Origin: Haemonchus contortus
Taxonomy: Eukaryota; Nematoda; Chromadorea; Rhabditida; Trichostrongylidae
Reading direction: 5' to 3'
Assembly (NCBI GenBank): GCA_000469685.2
Contig: LS997564.1
Span: 30,036,959 to 30,100,958 of the forward strand
DNA length: 64,000 nucleotides
How positions within the stretch are numbered: the stretch's first letter is position 1; every line of letters begins with the position of its first letter. The notes below the pieces were generated by a model that saw only the letters and a program-made list of their open reading frames with translations, made no database searches and was not told the origin of the DNA. Of this stretch, positions 9,501 through 21,419 are shown piece by piece. A program made the position numbers and the translations under genes.

Positions 9501-12500
9501 CGAAGCTGACTTTCCCTAACAAAAGGATGCATCTATGAATGAGCTATCGAGACACACGAAAAGGTACGTAGATCTCGTACAATACACTTTGAGGTGCTCC
9601 CATCATAGAAGACAAAATCAGGTACCTGGTGCGCAAGACGTCCATTGCATCAACTTCGGGAATACAAGCTGCCGTATAGAAGACATTCTGACAACGAGGC
9701 ACATTTGCACTTCAACAGCATTCACGAACAATTTTGTGATTTGCTCTTCCGTCATAACTAGTTGCTGCTCCACTCCAAACTTGAACGTTATTATTGGTTG
9801 TCCGGCACATTTTTCGACGAATGTTGCAACATCTCCAATGGCTTCTAACTCGCTACAAGCTGAAATTCGAATCCGTTGTTCAAAAGGCTTCAATTCATTC
9901 TCATCTGCGTTGAAAACCATACTTGAAAAATCGTTCTCAATTTGGCACATAGGACAGACTTGTTGCAGTTGTTGGACAATCACAGGTGAGAGCTGTGCGT
10001 TTCTGTCGATGATAATGACATTCTCATTGACCGGGATAACAACCGTTGTGGGAATTTCCACTATCGTTAAATAAGGGTTGTTGATGATTTCGATTGCTGG
10101 TCTTCCTGCAGAAATATATTCATAAATTACTGTGTGAGGAATGCTCTTGAAATCAGAATTCAAGAGAAATTGTAGTCTTCCTTTGAAAGCGACTACTAAT
10201 ATGTTCGCCTGAAATAAGTAATCGGATGTTCTCGGGGTCTGGTACCTTCTCCCCGAACGGCATATCGTCCTCGCCGCAAGCGATCGCGGAAGGATACGGA
10301 GAGTCGCCGAGGAACCACTGCCGCAAGCCGCGGTAATTCGGGGAGAAGTTCCGTCACCCGGATGATCTCAATCTCAATCCTAGAATCCTTTGACAGCATT
10401 GATCATGTTTTCTTTTCCCATGCATTGTAAACAGAGCTAGTAAAAATTCTACAAAAAAGTGGATTGTTTCTATTCAATTTACACATGTGAGTAGCATAAA
10501 CGTACCAGGTTGACAAGGCACCAGCTTTTGTAGATAAGGGCACCTCAGGCTAGTGTACATGGAATTAGTGATCTGGATACATGCTTGCATGTAAATGACA
10601 TTGGCACAAAATGCGTTCATCTCAGCCTGAGTGACTACAGTGGACTTGATGACAATGACTGAGCCCTCGTTTGGTGTTATGATCGTTTTTTCTGCACATG
10701 CCGTCACGAGCTGCTGCACTGTATAGCTTTGGTCTCCGAGGCCGCATGCTACAAAGTCATTTATATTTTCAAGAAAAATAGTGGTAATAATATGGAGGAT
10801 GTAGGCGATAGGCTTCACTCTCGTTGGAGCAACTTCTCCTTAGGAGCCAAATAAGAAAATGCCAAAATAATTCGTTTTCTTCCAAATAAGAAAATGCCAA
10901 AATAATTCGTTTTCTTGAATTGAATAGAAGCCGATGGTGTGAAATGAAAGTAATATTCCTTCTTGGGTTTCGATGTCAGTAAAAGTTCAAAAAGGGGGGG
11001 GGGGGAGGGCACGCATCGATCACGTGTCGACGCGCGGTTTCCCGCCTAGACTTATGTATATAAGAGGCTACTCCAACAGAGGGTTCGATTTGGATTTGGA
11101 TTTTGAGGTTGAGTGGCGCCCAAGACGCCGTGGCAGCGTCACCTTGTTGTGTCTTTTTACCTTTTTTATTGTACTGCTGCCGTCGTCTACTTGCTTGTCT
11201 TTTTTCTGTTCTAATGAAGTATCTACTGGCATATTCGCTTGCTAGCAGCCGAAATCGCACTTTCGACTATGAATTCATGAACTCGTCAAACGAGGTACGA
11301 AAGGAAGAACTGACCGGGTACATAGGGAATCAATTCGCAATTGGAGCACCATACAGGGATACTCTGCGAAAATCCTGGAGAAAGCAGTGGATTCCCGCTG
11401 ATAATTCCGCTTTCTATACATAAGTTATTCTGGCACGATGGGAATGTAATGTTCACCAAGAAGGGATTATCGATGACGGTTATTGCAGCCTTGCCTAAAA
11501 TTAGAAAAAAAAGATGAAAAAAAGCAAAGGTCACCCTACTGTAAACGAATGAGGCGTACCCTTTTCGCATGATTGCCATCGGGTCAATTTAGGGAAGAGT
11601 AGGTTTTGAATTGCGGTGGACCGTAAGTTCAAACACATCACCACCTCTATGGCTTCACGGAATAATTGGTTAATTTGAACTTCTGTGAAGCTGTAATTAA
11701 CTTCAATTCCAGGCAGAGAAATTACTTTTTGCCCTGAACATTTCTGCAGGAATACTTCAAAACTCGGAAGCACAGTTATGTCGCGGCACACTGAAATGAT
11801 CTAAATAATTGAGTGACTAATATATCTGCTGCAAACGTACTTGATTCGTATTCTATTACGCAGTCCTTGCATATCTCTTTCAGAATGATAAGCTCATTAT
11901 TAGGAATCAAGGGGTTCTCTCTCACAATCATGATCTTTTCTTCTACAGAGAACTTGACTAGGGTGTTAATAACTATTGACTGGAGCTGCGAGTTGCCAAC
12001 GATCGTCCAAACTTGTTGTCCTGAAAATTGTGAATTAGAGTGTTCCTTCATATCTGAATGATGATATCTAAAATTTACTTTTGACCTCATCTGTTCATCC
12101 ACTGGCACTTACTCGTCGATAAGTTCTATGAGAAAAGGCAATCACAAACCTGGTTGGCATGGTGCCACTGCTCGTAACATGGGGCAGCTAATAGACGTGT
12201 AGTCGGTATTAGTGATATTGAAGCACATTTGCAGATATAGGGCTCGAGAGCAAAGCTCTGTGAACTGCTCCTGAGTGACGGTGACCACTTCGGTGAACAC
12301 AATCCTTGGTTTTCCCATACAGTTCTGCAATATCTCTTCAAGCGTAGTGTATGCCAAGGCCGGCCAGGTCACTCCACATCCTGAACAGATCAGCATAATG
12401 ACTTCAATTTTAAGGTATCCAGAAAAGCCTATATCTGTTTTACAGGGCCTCTGAGATTTCCGAAAAAAAGACTTACTTGTATTGTGCTCGAACGCGCAGT

Positions 12501-15500
12501 ACTTGCATTGTTGCAACGGAGGATATTGTCGTAACGCTGGATTGTATATAATCGTGAAGGGCTCATAACTAATCTGCCATTCGAACATTGGTGACACTTC
12601 AATTACTTCAAGCTGCATATTTCCTTCTATGGTGAATGCTGGTCGTCCTAGAACCACCACATCAATATGAGACATGAACGGTACAGGAAATTCTGCTACC
12701 TACCTGGCTCGCATGAGTACAATTGAATCAGGTTCGGCATGCGTAGGTACTGAATTTGTGATTGTCGAAGGATGATGCACATTTTTATGTAGGTTACGCT
12801 ACGGAAGAGCTCGTCGATGATTTCCTGCTCCAATGATGAGATGTCGATTTCGATCACCGCTGTTCCCTGTGGCTTCCACACTCTCTTGCCGGAACACATT
12901 TGAGCAAATTCAACAACATTCGTGGTTTGCTGTACTTCAAGAGAGGCGCAAGCTACAAAGTGTCGAGGTAAGTATTCAAATCGCCTCATTACTTTTATTT
13001 GTCATTGAAAAGGAGCAAGAAATTTATCTGATACCTGATAAAGTATGAGCTGTATTCCTTCTTTTTTTACTGGTGATTGCTACGATTGGATTGAAGCTAT
13101 TGGAAAGGAGGGAGAAGCCCGAAAAATAGGGAAGTTTAGATAGGCCGTAATGCGCCCACGCGACCAGGCGCCTCGCTCGCCAAATCGTGGACTATGAAAC
13201 CAGCCCGTGGCGTATTGAATGCGTATGTGGCCTATGCAACGTTTTGTAGAGGCTAACTGATGTGCAAGGCAGTGTTATCCTCCTAGACAAGTCTGGTACC
13301 GATTAACCGACCCAGAGGGATGGAAGGCTCGGCTTGCCGAAGCGGTTATTTATTTGGGATTCGAGCCAGCGACCAAGCGCCGTGTGACCATGTGAATTGC
13401 ACCACTTGCCGCTGCCACTACACCACCTCCGCCCAGTGCACGATATAGCATAGCGAAATGGACGAATGGGATATCACCTTTCTTCTCAATAATTCTGTGA
13501 TGGCACTGAAATAATTCATACCTTAGCGGCTTAAAAGCTCAGATTGGAAAAGTGAAAACACCAGGTAGTACGTTGATAATTAAAAGGGTTTCAATGACAT
13601 CACAGTGAGCTCATTGCTCCAAACAGGGCCTGCTTTGTTCTAGGAACTGTCGGCGCCTACTGAAAAGTATGATTCCAGCATGGAAGCTATCATACTTACG
13701 AATCTCATCGGGTCTGAAGAACATCACTAGCAGAGTACAGGGTATATTTCACATGTAAGTAGGAAAATTGTGTTCTTAGGATGCTTTAGAAAAGTATTTG
13801 CTAGAAATGAGTTTGCGACGTATCCTATATCTCCAATTTGGAATGATTCTACCAAAACATACCGATTTAGAAGCACAAAACCCTGTTCACCACCCACCTG
13901 ATGGACGATACTAAAGCTCCGTAAATCCCATATAGGGACGTGGCCGAACATCGTACGCTCTCAATTAGAAGTTAACACCGCCCCTTTTTTTTTAGTCTCT
14001 TTGAATCGTATGGAATAAGTTGAGTAGTGTCAATTTTTCCCCGTAGGCGTGATGGAGTCAGCCTGTTCTCTATAGAAAGCGGTATATGGCAAAATTGAGA
14101 AATAAAAAAGGTAAAAGATTTACCGTCGTACGGTTGAAGATAACAGAATCTACAGCGTGGCTCCAACGAAGAGATGACTTCATACTTGAGCCTACGATTC
14201 CTTACAATTTCAACATATTCCATATAATTGAGTGCTCCAAAACCTTCAGAATGGTAGAGAGGGAAGGATATTATCCTCAGATACGGATTATTTCTGGCGA
14301 CGATAGTGCGTACCCCTGCAATTACGAGCAGTAAGCAGTTAGCTTAAACTTCTTCAATCACACCTGTCTCTAGGATGCTAGTACGACTCATTGCGAGGGG
14401 GTTCTCCCTATAAATACTGGACCCAACGTAGAAGATAAGGAAATCATGGAAATAATTAAATGTACTCTTAGAGTGAACTATGCTTTGGCGTTTCATCCCT
14501 AGTCCCTAGACCCGAGCAATGTGTTAGCTATAGTACTATCACTGTATCTTAGTGATGAAAATTGATACCTGAAAAAACTGGGATTAATCGGACGAGTTTC
14601 GGAAATTCTATCGTAGTCCAAGGCACACGAATCATTCTGAAGCCCAACTGAATGTGAGTGGCCTCAGCAAAAAGGGCTCTGAACTGCTCATAAGTCATAT
14701 AACGCAGGTGCAATATGAAGTGACTGTAGGGTCGTGCTTTGATGAGCTTTTCTCCTCGACATTGTTCAACAAGTCGACCATAGTTGAAAGGTGAGACCGG
14801 CTCGAGCGCACTGCACTCTGGAAAACAATGAATGTAATGAGCAGGAAAAATAATGTGCATCGGAATAACAAAGGATAATATTTTCGTCAGAAGGAAAAAA
14901 TTTGAGAGGCGTAGTGTTTCTTACATCTATCTGCTCGGAGACAGACCATCCGCCCATTTGTAGTTGTACGAGGCAAAGCGCGGCAAGATTCCTGGCGATT
15001 TGAACGACTCTAACGCCTATCATTGGGGCACAATTTCGAAGTAAGATAGTTTGGTAGAGTCAGCTGGTCCTACTAACCTACTTTACTTGAAATCTGTGCC
15101 CCAATGATCCTATGTCCCAATCGTTTAAATCGACCGCACATTTTGCTGCGTCCATCCGGAGTTATGCGAATGATCCGTCCCCCTCCCGTCTCCGTGCCCA
15201 AGGCCTTTTTTCGATGTGTCGAGTGTGTCACGGGTGGTTGGAGACGTCGAAACGGATAATGGACTAGTCTCTTGCATATTGCTACTAGCACGGTTCCAGG
15301 CTGCTACCGTGAGTAGAAACAAATCCCGATCCCGAAATGCATGCCAACGGCACTGTGCGCCTCATCTAATTGTAAGTGCCCACTGATCAAAGGAGGAGAA
15401 AGGGGAGGTTCAACCCAAAATAGTACAACAAAAATATCGAAATCTATCCAACCCAAAATAGTACAACTAAATTCTAAAATTCCTAAAAACTCTAAGATTG

Positions 15501-16970
15501 AAGGCAGATCTTCAACTCTGCTAAGAAGGTCATATTCATTCGCATGGGAATCATTCCCGAGTTCTGGATTTCTGTACTTTGGTTCGAGAACAACGCGTGA
15601 GTCATTTATCTTCATGTAACGTCGTAGACTTTTCTGTATGACTTAGTTTGATGGGACCACAGAAGTGCTCTCGAGGCTGCTGTACCTCAAAACAGCAAGG
15701 CTTCCATCGGAGCAATTTCGTTCCTTATTCTTAGCAGTCAGATCATATTTCCGCGTTTTAAGATCCATCACATTTCTTTTCGGAATTCCCGGATGAATTC
15801 AAAAGGACTCACTTGACCACTTAAAGATATCACAATATGAGCAGAGATACCGCAGACAGCCCATGCTCTCGTCGTCCAACATCTTATTGCCATCCACTGT
15901 AACAACTGTTGGCCCGAAAACGGTTCTGTCGAATTGATAGCGTTTCAAAATGCGGAACTGTTCCAATAGTGCATTATTCCTGATTGTGAGTCCTGAAATC
16001 GGTCTTTTGCGATAGAAACGATGCCAATCAAATCCTTATAGTGAGCTTAGAAAAGCAGTTTTTAGCAACAGAGCCTTCTGTTCAACTGCTATCGACTTTT
16101 CCTTGTAGGCCCCCTCATTGGCACCAGCAAGTCACTTCTTTCTATGCTACTGCGTAACTTGTAGTCCACGCCGTTCCTACTCGCCTCACATATTTTTTAT
16201 GGTTTTTATGGTTCACAGTGGCTGCTTTCATAGTCCGCGATTTGGCACGCGAGCAAGCGAGTGAGCGAGCGAACGACCAAGAGCGGCGCTTGCCCCTGGT
16301 CGTTCGCTTTACAGCTGAAGCTTGGTCGATGCCGCCGGGAGTAGCCCGCTCGCGGACTATGAAAGCAGCCAGTAGCTTGCCAACCAGTAAACGTTGTTCT
16401 TATGATGATCCCATTCTCTGAATTTTAAGCGATACCTCAAGGCATAGGTATGACTTATGTTTTGCTTTGTGGGCTCCACGCGCAGAAGATTCCCAGTTTC
16501 CTAGAGATTAAGGATACCACTGGTATGGCGCTCCAATGATTCGATGACTGACGCCCTCTTGTCCCGATATTTAGTCGTAGGAGTAGGTTTTGGATGAGAT
16601 AGTTATGTCAGCCCACCTGGAATATATTCCACTCTGGGTAGTTCTAGACGCCTAAACTCTGTGTTCTGGACATAAATGTGGAAGTTGATTCTGCGAGCAT
16701 TTGCAAAGAGTCCATTGAACAGAGGTTCAGTGATCCTGATTGCGTGGAATTCTTGTTGAAACTTAAATCCGAGGACTTCTTTTCCAGCACAGCCTTCGGC
16801 AAACCTCACATAATCGGCATCAGTGACCAGCGCGGGATAGCTGGCACATTCTGAAGAAGTAATTTTTGGTATTCATCGCGCAGTATTCGATATTCCCTAC
16901 CTTGATCGGTAAAGAACGCATGCGCATATGTGCAGAGTAGAGCGCTGAAGTAGGCCACCAAGCAAAGGGC
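6561..16970 (-). CDS. Secreted 11-unit receptor L-domain protein (irld-like), copy 1, probably impaired
   Basis: Exons, 5' to 3': 16970-16901, 16850-16617, 15992-15813, 14817-14569, 14315-14124, 12952-12704, 12647-12477, 12380-12150, 12020-11841, 11790-11560, 11494-11315, 10748-10506, 10105-9923, 9859-9626, 9480-9301, 9036-8791, 8735-8553, 8486-8252, 8185-8006, 7937-7695, 7499-7317, 7170-6937, 6859-6561. After a signal-peptide exon, exons alternate between an A half (cysteine-rich, often CAGQ or CSGK, then MC and SC) and a B half (such as PALTIVNNPFL, then NPLL and CxxC), giving 11 L-domain units of about 138 residues. All introns are phase 1. The family binds extracellular ligands; C. elegans relatives modulate EGF and insulin signalling. 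No transmembrane segment is evident. Faults against copy 2: one extra base in the exon at 8486-8252, and GTG where copy 2 has its start ATG. It may be a recent pseudogene, or may use another start and skip that exon. Confidence 0.82.
9102..9273. mobile_element. Palindromic MITE, TGGCTGCTTTC family, in intron
   Basis: Ends are inverted copies of a terminus related to TGGCTGCTTTCATAGTCCGC, and the core is a GC-rich palindrome of GCGAGCGAG type. It lies wholly within the intron 9037-9300. The same intron of copy 2 carries a shorter version (38914-39027), so the insertion predates the gene duplication. Confidence 0.75.
10239..10352. repeat. Small fold-back insertion in intron
   Basis: Inverted ends GGTACCTTCTCCCCGAA and TTCGGGGAGAAGTTCC flank about 80 GC-rich bases. 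Copy 2 has the same ends almost back to back near 40350-40390, so the core was lost there or gained here. Confidence 0.55.
13164..13205. repeat. Single terminus of TGGCTGCTTTC-family MITE
   Basis: One end only (CGTGGACTATGAAACCAGCC), in the long intron 12953-14123 of copy 1. Confidence 0.5.
13262..13435 (-). repeat. SINE-like / RTE-tail-like repeat in intron
   Basis: Contains GGGATTCGAGCC, a B-box-like tract as found in tRNA-derived SINE heads and RTE tails, and a string of CCACTNC-type blocks. A similar piece lies at about 43235-43350 in copy 2. No cloverleaf can be folded around it by eye, so it is not called a tRNA. Confidence 0.4.
14955..15155. repeat. Fold-back repeat, CCTATCATTGGGG family (intron copy 1)
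   Basis: About 200 bases that fold on themselves through blocks such as CCTATCATTGGGGCACA and its complement TGTGCCCCAATGATCCTAT. Relatives lie at 44895-45100 and 48360-48580. Non-coding. Confidence 0.6.
16219..16371. mobile_element. Palindromic MITE, TGGCTGCTTTC family, in intron
   Basis: Clean termini TGGCTGCTTTCATAGTCCGC and its reverse complement surround a GC-rich core. It lies in the intron between the exons ending at 16617 and starting at 15992. Copy 2 has a shortened equivalent at 45765-45826. Confidence 0.8.
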
Positions 16971-17950
16971 CTGAATAAACACAACATGATCAGTTAGCAG
17001 CCATGCTTTGCTTTAACTTGCTCCCACTGCACAAAGAGATGACTACATCAAGCCGAAATTGCCTTGCACTGTCGCCATGGGTTACGACAAGTTCTTTGAA
17101 CCTCCAACATGGGAGTCTCTTTGGGTAGTGTAGCCTCTGAAATCGTCGGAAACCGTTCACGATGGGTGTGGCATCCACAGAGTACAATCTCTAGCCCCTT
17201 ATTGTGCCCTATCCATGACGTTTTTCGGCTTTATAACGGCGGGTATGGTATCAGGAGGGGTCTCAAATTCATACTATAGGGAAATCTCAGGAAGAATTCA
17301 TACCGTGATCTTTGTGTTCGAGCATACACTGCGAGGGCATCAAATTACAAAACAAGACTACCGCTCTAAGAGCCTACAATTTTATGAGAAATGAATTTTT
17401 GCTATACACCACTATTCCATTGGTTAAGAGGTTACCAATAACAGCCTACACACAAACTCAGAACTCACGGTTTTCTTTGATGAAATGACTTCAAAAAAGG
17501 GATTTGTGGCTTATGGAGTACTGGTGCGTGTTGGTGCTTACGTCTTACCTGCATTTTTGTTGAAGTTGAGGGTCTCTCTTAGCGGATAGATCCACTGCAG
17601 CAAAGACCTTAAAAGACCTTAACCATTCAATGCTGTAAGACGTGAAGGGAAGAGATTTTGATTTGGATTTCAGAATGGGGAACAAAAACTTCGAAAACAC
17701 ATGTTTTTGCTCTCATCGAGCCCTCCCTTAAATACGAAAAGTTCCGTAAAAAACTAATTTCATGCAATGGGAACATGACGGGCTTAACATGCGCCTATCG
17801 TCGTTTTTATTTGTCATGAATCTTGAATTCGAAAAATTAGGGCTTTCCAACTTTTATTAGCGATTCCACCAACTTTTGTATTCCTCATTTCCTATTATTA
17901 TATGTTCCAGCAATTCAAATGACAAATCTTTTGAACGTTTAATGTTTGTC
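16971..17950. other. Upstream region of L-domain gene copy 1, duplicated
   Basis: Homologous to 47160-48105 upstream of copy 2. Homology stops near 17950, after the shared block TTTTGAACGTTTAATG. It holds no convincing exon. Promoter elements could lie here, but none is recognisable. Confidence 0.6.
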
Positions 17951-18249
17951 ACGAGGTTGAGCCACATCTTCTTAATCGCAAACATCTGATTCAGGTTGTC
18001 AAGCCTTCGCACGAATCGATGTTCATGGTCGTATGTATTGACGAGGACACCTGCGCCACCGACGCGTCTGCTGTCGCATGTTCCAAGGAACAGTTCTTCT
18101 CCAGTCTCAGATGCTGCGTGCAGCTAGCGATGCCTTCTCGTCTCGGTCAATCCGATGACGACGTTCTTGATCTTCTTAGCTTGCATCATCAGATCTTCTA
18201 TACACGCTTCCGATGCGAGCGTCCGTGCGTTGAATGTACAGATCGCCAT
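17945..18249 (-). pseudogene. RTE-type retrotransposon endonuclease, N-terminal fragment
   Basis: From an ATG at 18249 the minus strand reads as the start of an RTE apurinic-type endonuclease: ICTFNARTLASEA, then EDLMMQAKKIK, VIGLTETRRHR, then GEELFLGTCDSRRVGGAGVLVN. The conserved asparagine (FNARTL) and the TETR glutamate of the active site are present. A stop follows ETRRHR. The fragment ends close to the boundary of the gene duplication at 17950, so the insertion or its truncation may mark the breakpoint. Reverse transcriptase is absent here. Confidence 0.75.
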
Positions 18250-19000
18250 CGTATTTCTCCTTGTGGACAGCCTGTTTTATACCTGAGATTTTAGCAGCCT
18301 CTACCGAGCGGTCCTTCCCAAACGCTGCCGTATTGGAGGCTCCCTCAGGCTCAGGGGAATGAATCCCATTTGTGTGACTGTTTCTGGCGAGTTGATGCCC
18401 AACGTGTAGATTGCCAGCCTCTGACGTGGGGGCTGACGTGGATATGCCAGCCTCTGACGTGGGGGCTGACGTGGATATGCCTGCGAGAAACAGAAGATAT
18501 ATCGACCTGCACAGCAGAATAAAGGACTCCATTCCCTGAATCCACCTGCGTCACTGGGCAAGTAGTGGCGACTTATGGTCGGCGATTACTCCCTTATCCG
18601 TCAGCTGGGTACGTCTTACGTAGCCTCGTCGCTTCCGTAGCACCCTTCATATGCAGAGGACAATGCCGCGCAATTTCCACAAGTTTGACACAGAGGATGA
18701 AGTCAGTATGACGCTCGGCGAATTCTGCAGGTCTCAGCCCCTGTCTTTCTGGGAGGATAAGATGGACAAGCAGCCTGAGCGTTGTCGTCGAGCAGTGCAT
18801 GGTGATGCTGCATACCTCTGATAGAGAGGCTGGTACGCTATTGAGATATTTACAAAAAGTTAGGTGGAAATTATATGTTCAACCTAGTAGCTCAATCATT
18901 GTTTTTTCGGGATGTATGAAATCTTTCGTCAATCGTCAATTCACGTCCAAATATGTTTCAATATGTAAAAATATGTTAAGCTGCAAAATGGCCTCTCATG
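18250..19000. other. No gene recognised; probable RTE 5' sequence
   Basis: Sits just upstream of the RTE endonuclease fragment on the same strand and may be its 5' leader. It contains a 33-base tandem repeat. No protein is supported. Confidence 0.4.
18413..18478. repeat. 33-base tandem duplication
   Basis: Two adjacent copies (18413-18445 and 18446-18478) of a unit beginning GCCAGCCTCTGACGTGGGGG. The multiple overlapping reading frames seen here come from this repeat. Confidence 0.9.
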
Positions 19001-19004
19001 TTTT

Positions 19005-19501
19005 GGATTGGGCCCACGAGTTGGTAGATGGGAAGAGGTTTGTCCAACTTCAAAACGTCGACATAGTCACGGATCTGCAGTGCTCCATAGCGAATGGTAT
19101 GCAGTGGGTGGATGTAACGAATATTTAGATGAACTGAGCTTTGTTGAGAAGTTCGACCACCGTGCTAATAAGTGGACTCTAGTGGCTGATATGAGCAGTA
19201 GGTGAAGATGAGTAAGTCAGCTGTATCCCCTCTACCCTCGTGATCTATATTTGTTGATGAGAAATTGTGTCCCTATCAGGTGGGACTGAGTGCAGTGAAT
19301 GGAAAGCTTTATGCTGTTGGCGGATAGGGTCGTACTTCAGTTGAAATTTTCGATCCTGAGACGAACCAGTGGGAACACCGCACCTACATGAAACGCAAGT
19401 TAGTTGGTGTTCATTGCAACTTGCTCGTTTTTCAAGCTTTCCTCGCTAACACAAACTATTTAAGGCGTGTATGTTCTGGTGTGGCTGCTCTACAGAAGCC
19501 G
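19005..19501 (+). pseudogene. KLHL20-like Kelch 3' exons, copy 2
   Basis: Contains the short exon with ELVDGKR (about 19015-19040), a blade with WYAVGG and LSFVEKFDHRANKW (about 19080-19190), a blade after a TATCAG acceptor with GLSAVNGKLYAVGG and VEIFDPETNQWEH (about 19280-19390), and the terminal GVAALQKP with stop (19463-19501). An in-frame TAG interrupts the third part just after LYAVGG. No BTB/BACK exons are attached. It is one of four dispersed copies of the same 3' gene end. Confidence 0.75.
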
Positions 19502-19738
19502 TAGAAATCAAGGAAGTAGAACATTCCCTCAAACGATTGCAACATCTTGTTTATCTCTTTGCATTCCTTAGTGGCTCGGATATCGCTCACCATTTATTTT
19601 GCCAGGATCTTGGAAATCACGGGCGTTCTAACTGGATGTTTTATGTTAATGATTACTTGTCTTCGAAGATCAATCAATAAATTTTATTCGGTATTTAAGA
19701 AACTGGCTTGTACTTCTGCTTCTGCTTCGTGGCTATTT

Positions 19739-20294
19739 AAAGGCACTGTTCACGATAAATTCGGGTAATCCTAATTATGATGAAAAATGGAAGACAAGGT
19801 CGAAACTAGTGCGACTGAGGTGAAGAAACTGCGTGCATCGGTGTTTCCAAAATGAAAAAAGGTTTCGATAAACATTAAAAAGGGTGCTGGACGAGAGAGA
19901 AACTAGAAAAATGAAGAAGAGTGGGACGTCCGGACGAGCTAAAGAGTGTGTTCCACTGCGCGCGTGTGGGTCCAGGTGCGAATAACAGACAACGGTAAGC
20001 CAAATTCATTCACTTATAAGCATTAATAAACAAAAATCACTCGGCGATTAGCTGATTGTGCGTGGGTCTTAGAACGGATAATGGCAATCTGTTTTGCCTC
20101 GACACTTGTCTAACGTGACACCGATCGAGGGGCGGGAACGTGAACTACGGCAACAACGGGGCTGCCACTATGCCCTGGACGTCGAGATTGGGGGGGGGGG
20201 GGGGGAGTGAGAGGGTCCCTTCCACAACCCATGGGTACTGCTGAGTATTAATAAGGTAAGAACTCAATAACTTTTTTATCGTGAACGGTGCCTT
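19739..20294 (+). mobile_element. MITE family A, complete copy (about 555 bases)
   Basis: Inverted ends AAGGCACTGTTCACGATAAA and TTTATCGTGAACGGTGCCTT. It is inserted in the Kelch 3' flank, which is continuous without it in the palindrome arm (about 3860-3920). It contains a run of 16 G near 20191. No transposase; non-autonomous. Confidence 0.75.
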
Positions 20295-20675
20295 CAATGA
20301 CAAAAGCTGGTAAACGTGCCAGAAGGGATGCTGAGATCCAGGTTTCTCAAGGGAAGTTGCACAGACTTGTATGGAAAGATCACAGCGAAGATGAAGCGGA
20401 ACTAGTATTGTCTTTCACCCTCACTTGATCATGGAACGCTCTTCAGATGATGTGCTGTGTCCCTCTCACAACTGAGACCCTCTAACAAATTAAAGACACA
20501 CGAGACTTGAGTATTCAAAGAAGGAGATGCCATGTTACCTGTGAAGCAAAAAAACGAGTATTAGTGCACGTTGGAATAGATTCATCTGGAGGCGGTAACC
20601 CTTGTGGAAGAGCTTTTCTACAGAAGCTGAATCTAACCGATGTCAGGCCATGCATACTGAGCTCTCGAAGTACTA
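20295..20675 (+). repeat. Kelch 3' flank repeat (copy 2)
   Basis: Matches 3900-4205 and 5375-5470, 31400-31850 and 56280-56660 block by block. Non-coding. Confidence 0.65.
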
Positions 20676-21214
20676 CCTTATAGGTCTTGCTCCCACAATG
20701 GAGGCCCTGTTGCTGCCTTAATTCGCTTTCCCGGTCACGTTAGACGAGTGTCGAGACAATACAGATTGCAACTGTTCGTTCTAGGACCCACGCACAAAAA
20801 GCTAATCGCCGAGTGATGAGGCGATGTTTTTCTCCCATTTTCTTTCCTCTGTTTTTTTTTTGCTGCCGCGGTCCCTTATTTAATTTCCTACTCCTAGAGG
20901 CTTAAAAAGGTGAGCTACTTTTGCTGTCACTAAAGTTTTTTTGTTTATTTATGCTTATAAGTGAATGAATTTTTTCTTACCATTATCTATTATTCGCACC
21001 AGAACCCACACGCGCGCAGTGAAACACACTGTTTAGCTCGTCCGGACGCCCCACTTTTCGTTATTTTTCTGGTCTCATTCTCGTTCAGCCCCCTTTTTCG
21101 GAACCTTTTCTCACACTGAAAACACTGATTCACGCAGTTTCTTCACCTTCAAATGCACTACTTTCGATCCTGTCTTCCATTTTCCTTACTCAAAATTACC
21201 GTTAACTGTGCCTT
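20676..21214 (-). mobile_element. MITE family A, inverted copy with damaged left end
   Basis: Reverse-complement match to 19739-20170 (shared blocks GTCACGTTAGACGAGTGTCG, ACCCACGCACAAAAAGCTAA and GCTCGTCCGGACGCCCCAC), ending in GTGCCTT. It interrupts a flank that is continuous near 31845-31880. With the 19739 copy it forms a large inverted pair. Confidence 0.7.
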
Positions 21215-21419
21215 CAACCCACGTGCGTCAATACAGCTTCTCCAGAAGAGTAAAAATATGCCGTTAGGCCACGCCAAACATTTTTCGCCTTCGAGCGCTC
21301 CTACCTCCAAGTAGAATGCAGTAGAATGATCCGCACTTTTAGGCCGTAACCTCGGTTTGAGGCAGTGAGCTTCAATGGGTACAACCTGGCGTGCTCGAAC
21401 CTTTTATCCTGGGGAGACG

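Noticed and set aside
9535..10074. A 179-codon plus-strand frame
   Set aside because: It is antisense to two clear L-domain exons (9626-9859 and 9923-10105) and has no family features of its own.
13355..13380. tRNA gene suggested by GGGATTCGAGCC
   Set aside because: The surrounding bases do not fold as a cloverleaf, and the same tract recurs in a repeat at 43320.
13727..13951. Possible additional exon in the long intron of copy 1
   Set aside because: The neighbouring A and B exons already pair in phase, the segment lacks L-domain cysteines, and the copy 2 counterpart diverges in frame.
18301..18561. Several overlapping minus-strand frames with repeated residues
   Set aside because: They arise from the 33-base tandem duplication being read in different frames; no start context or homology.
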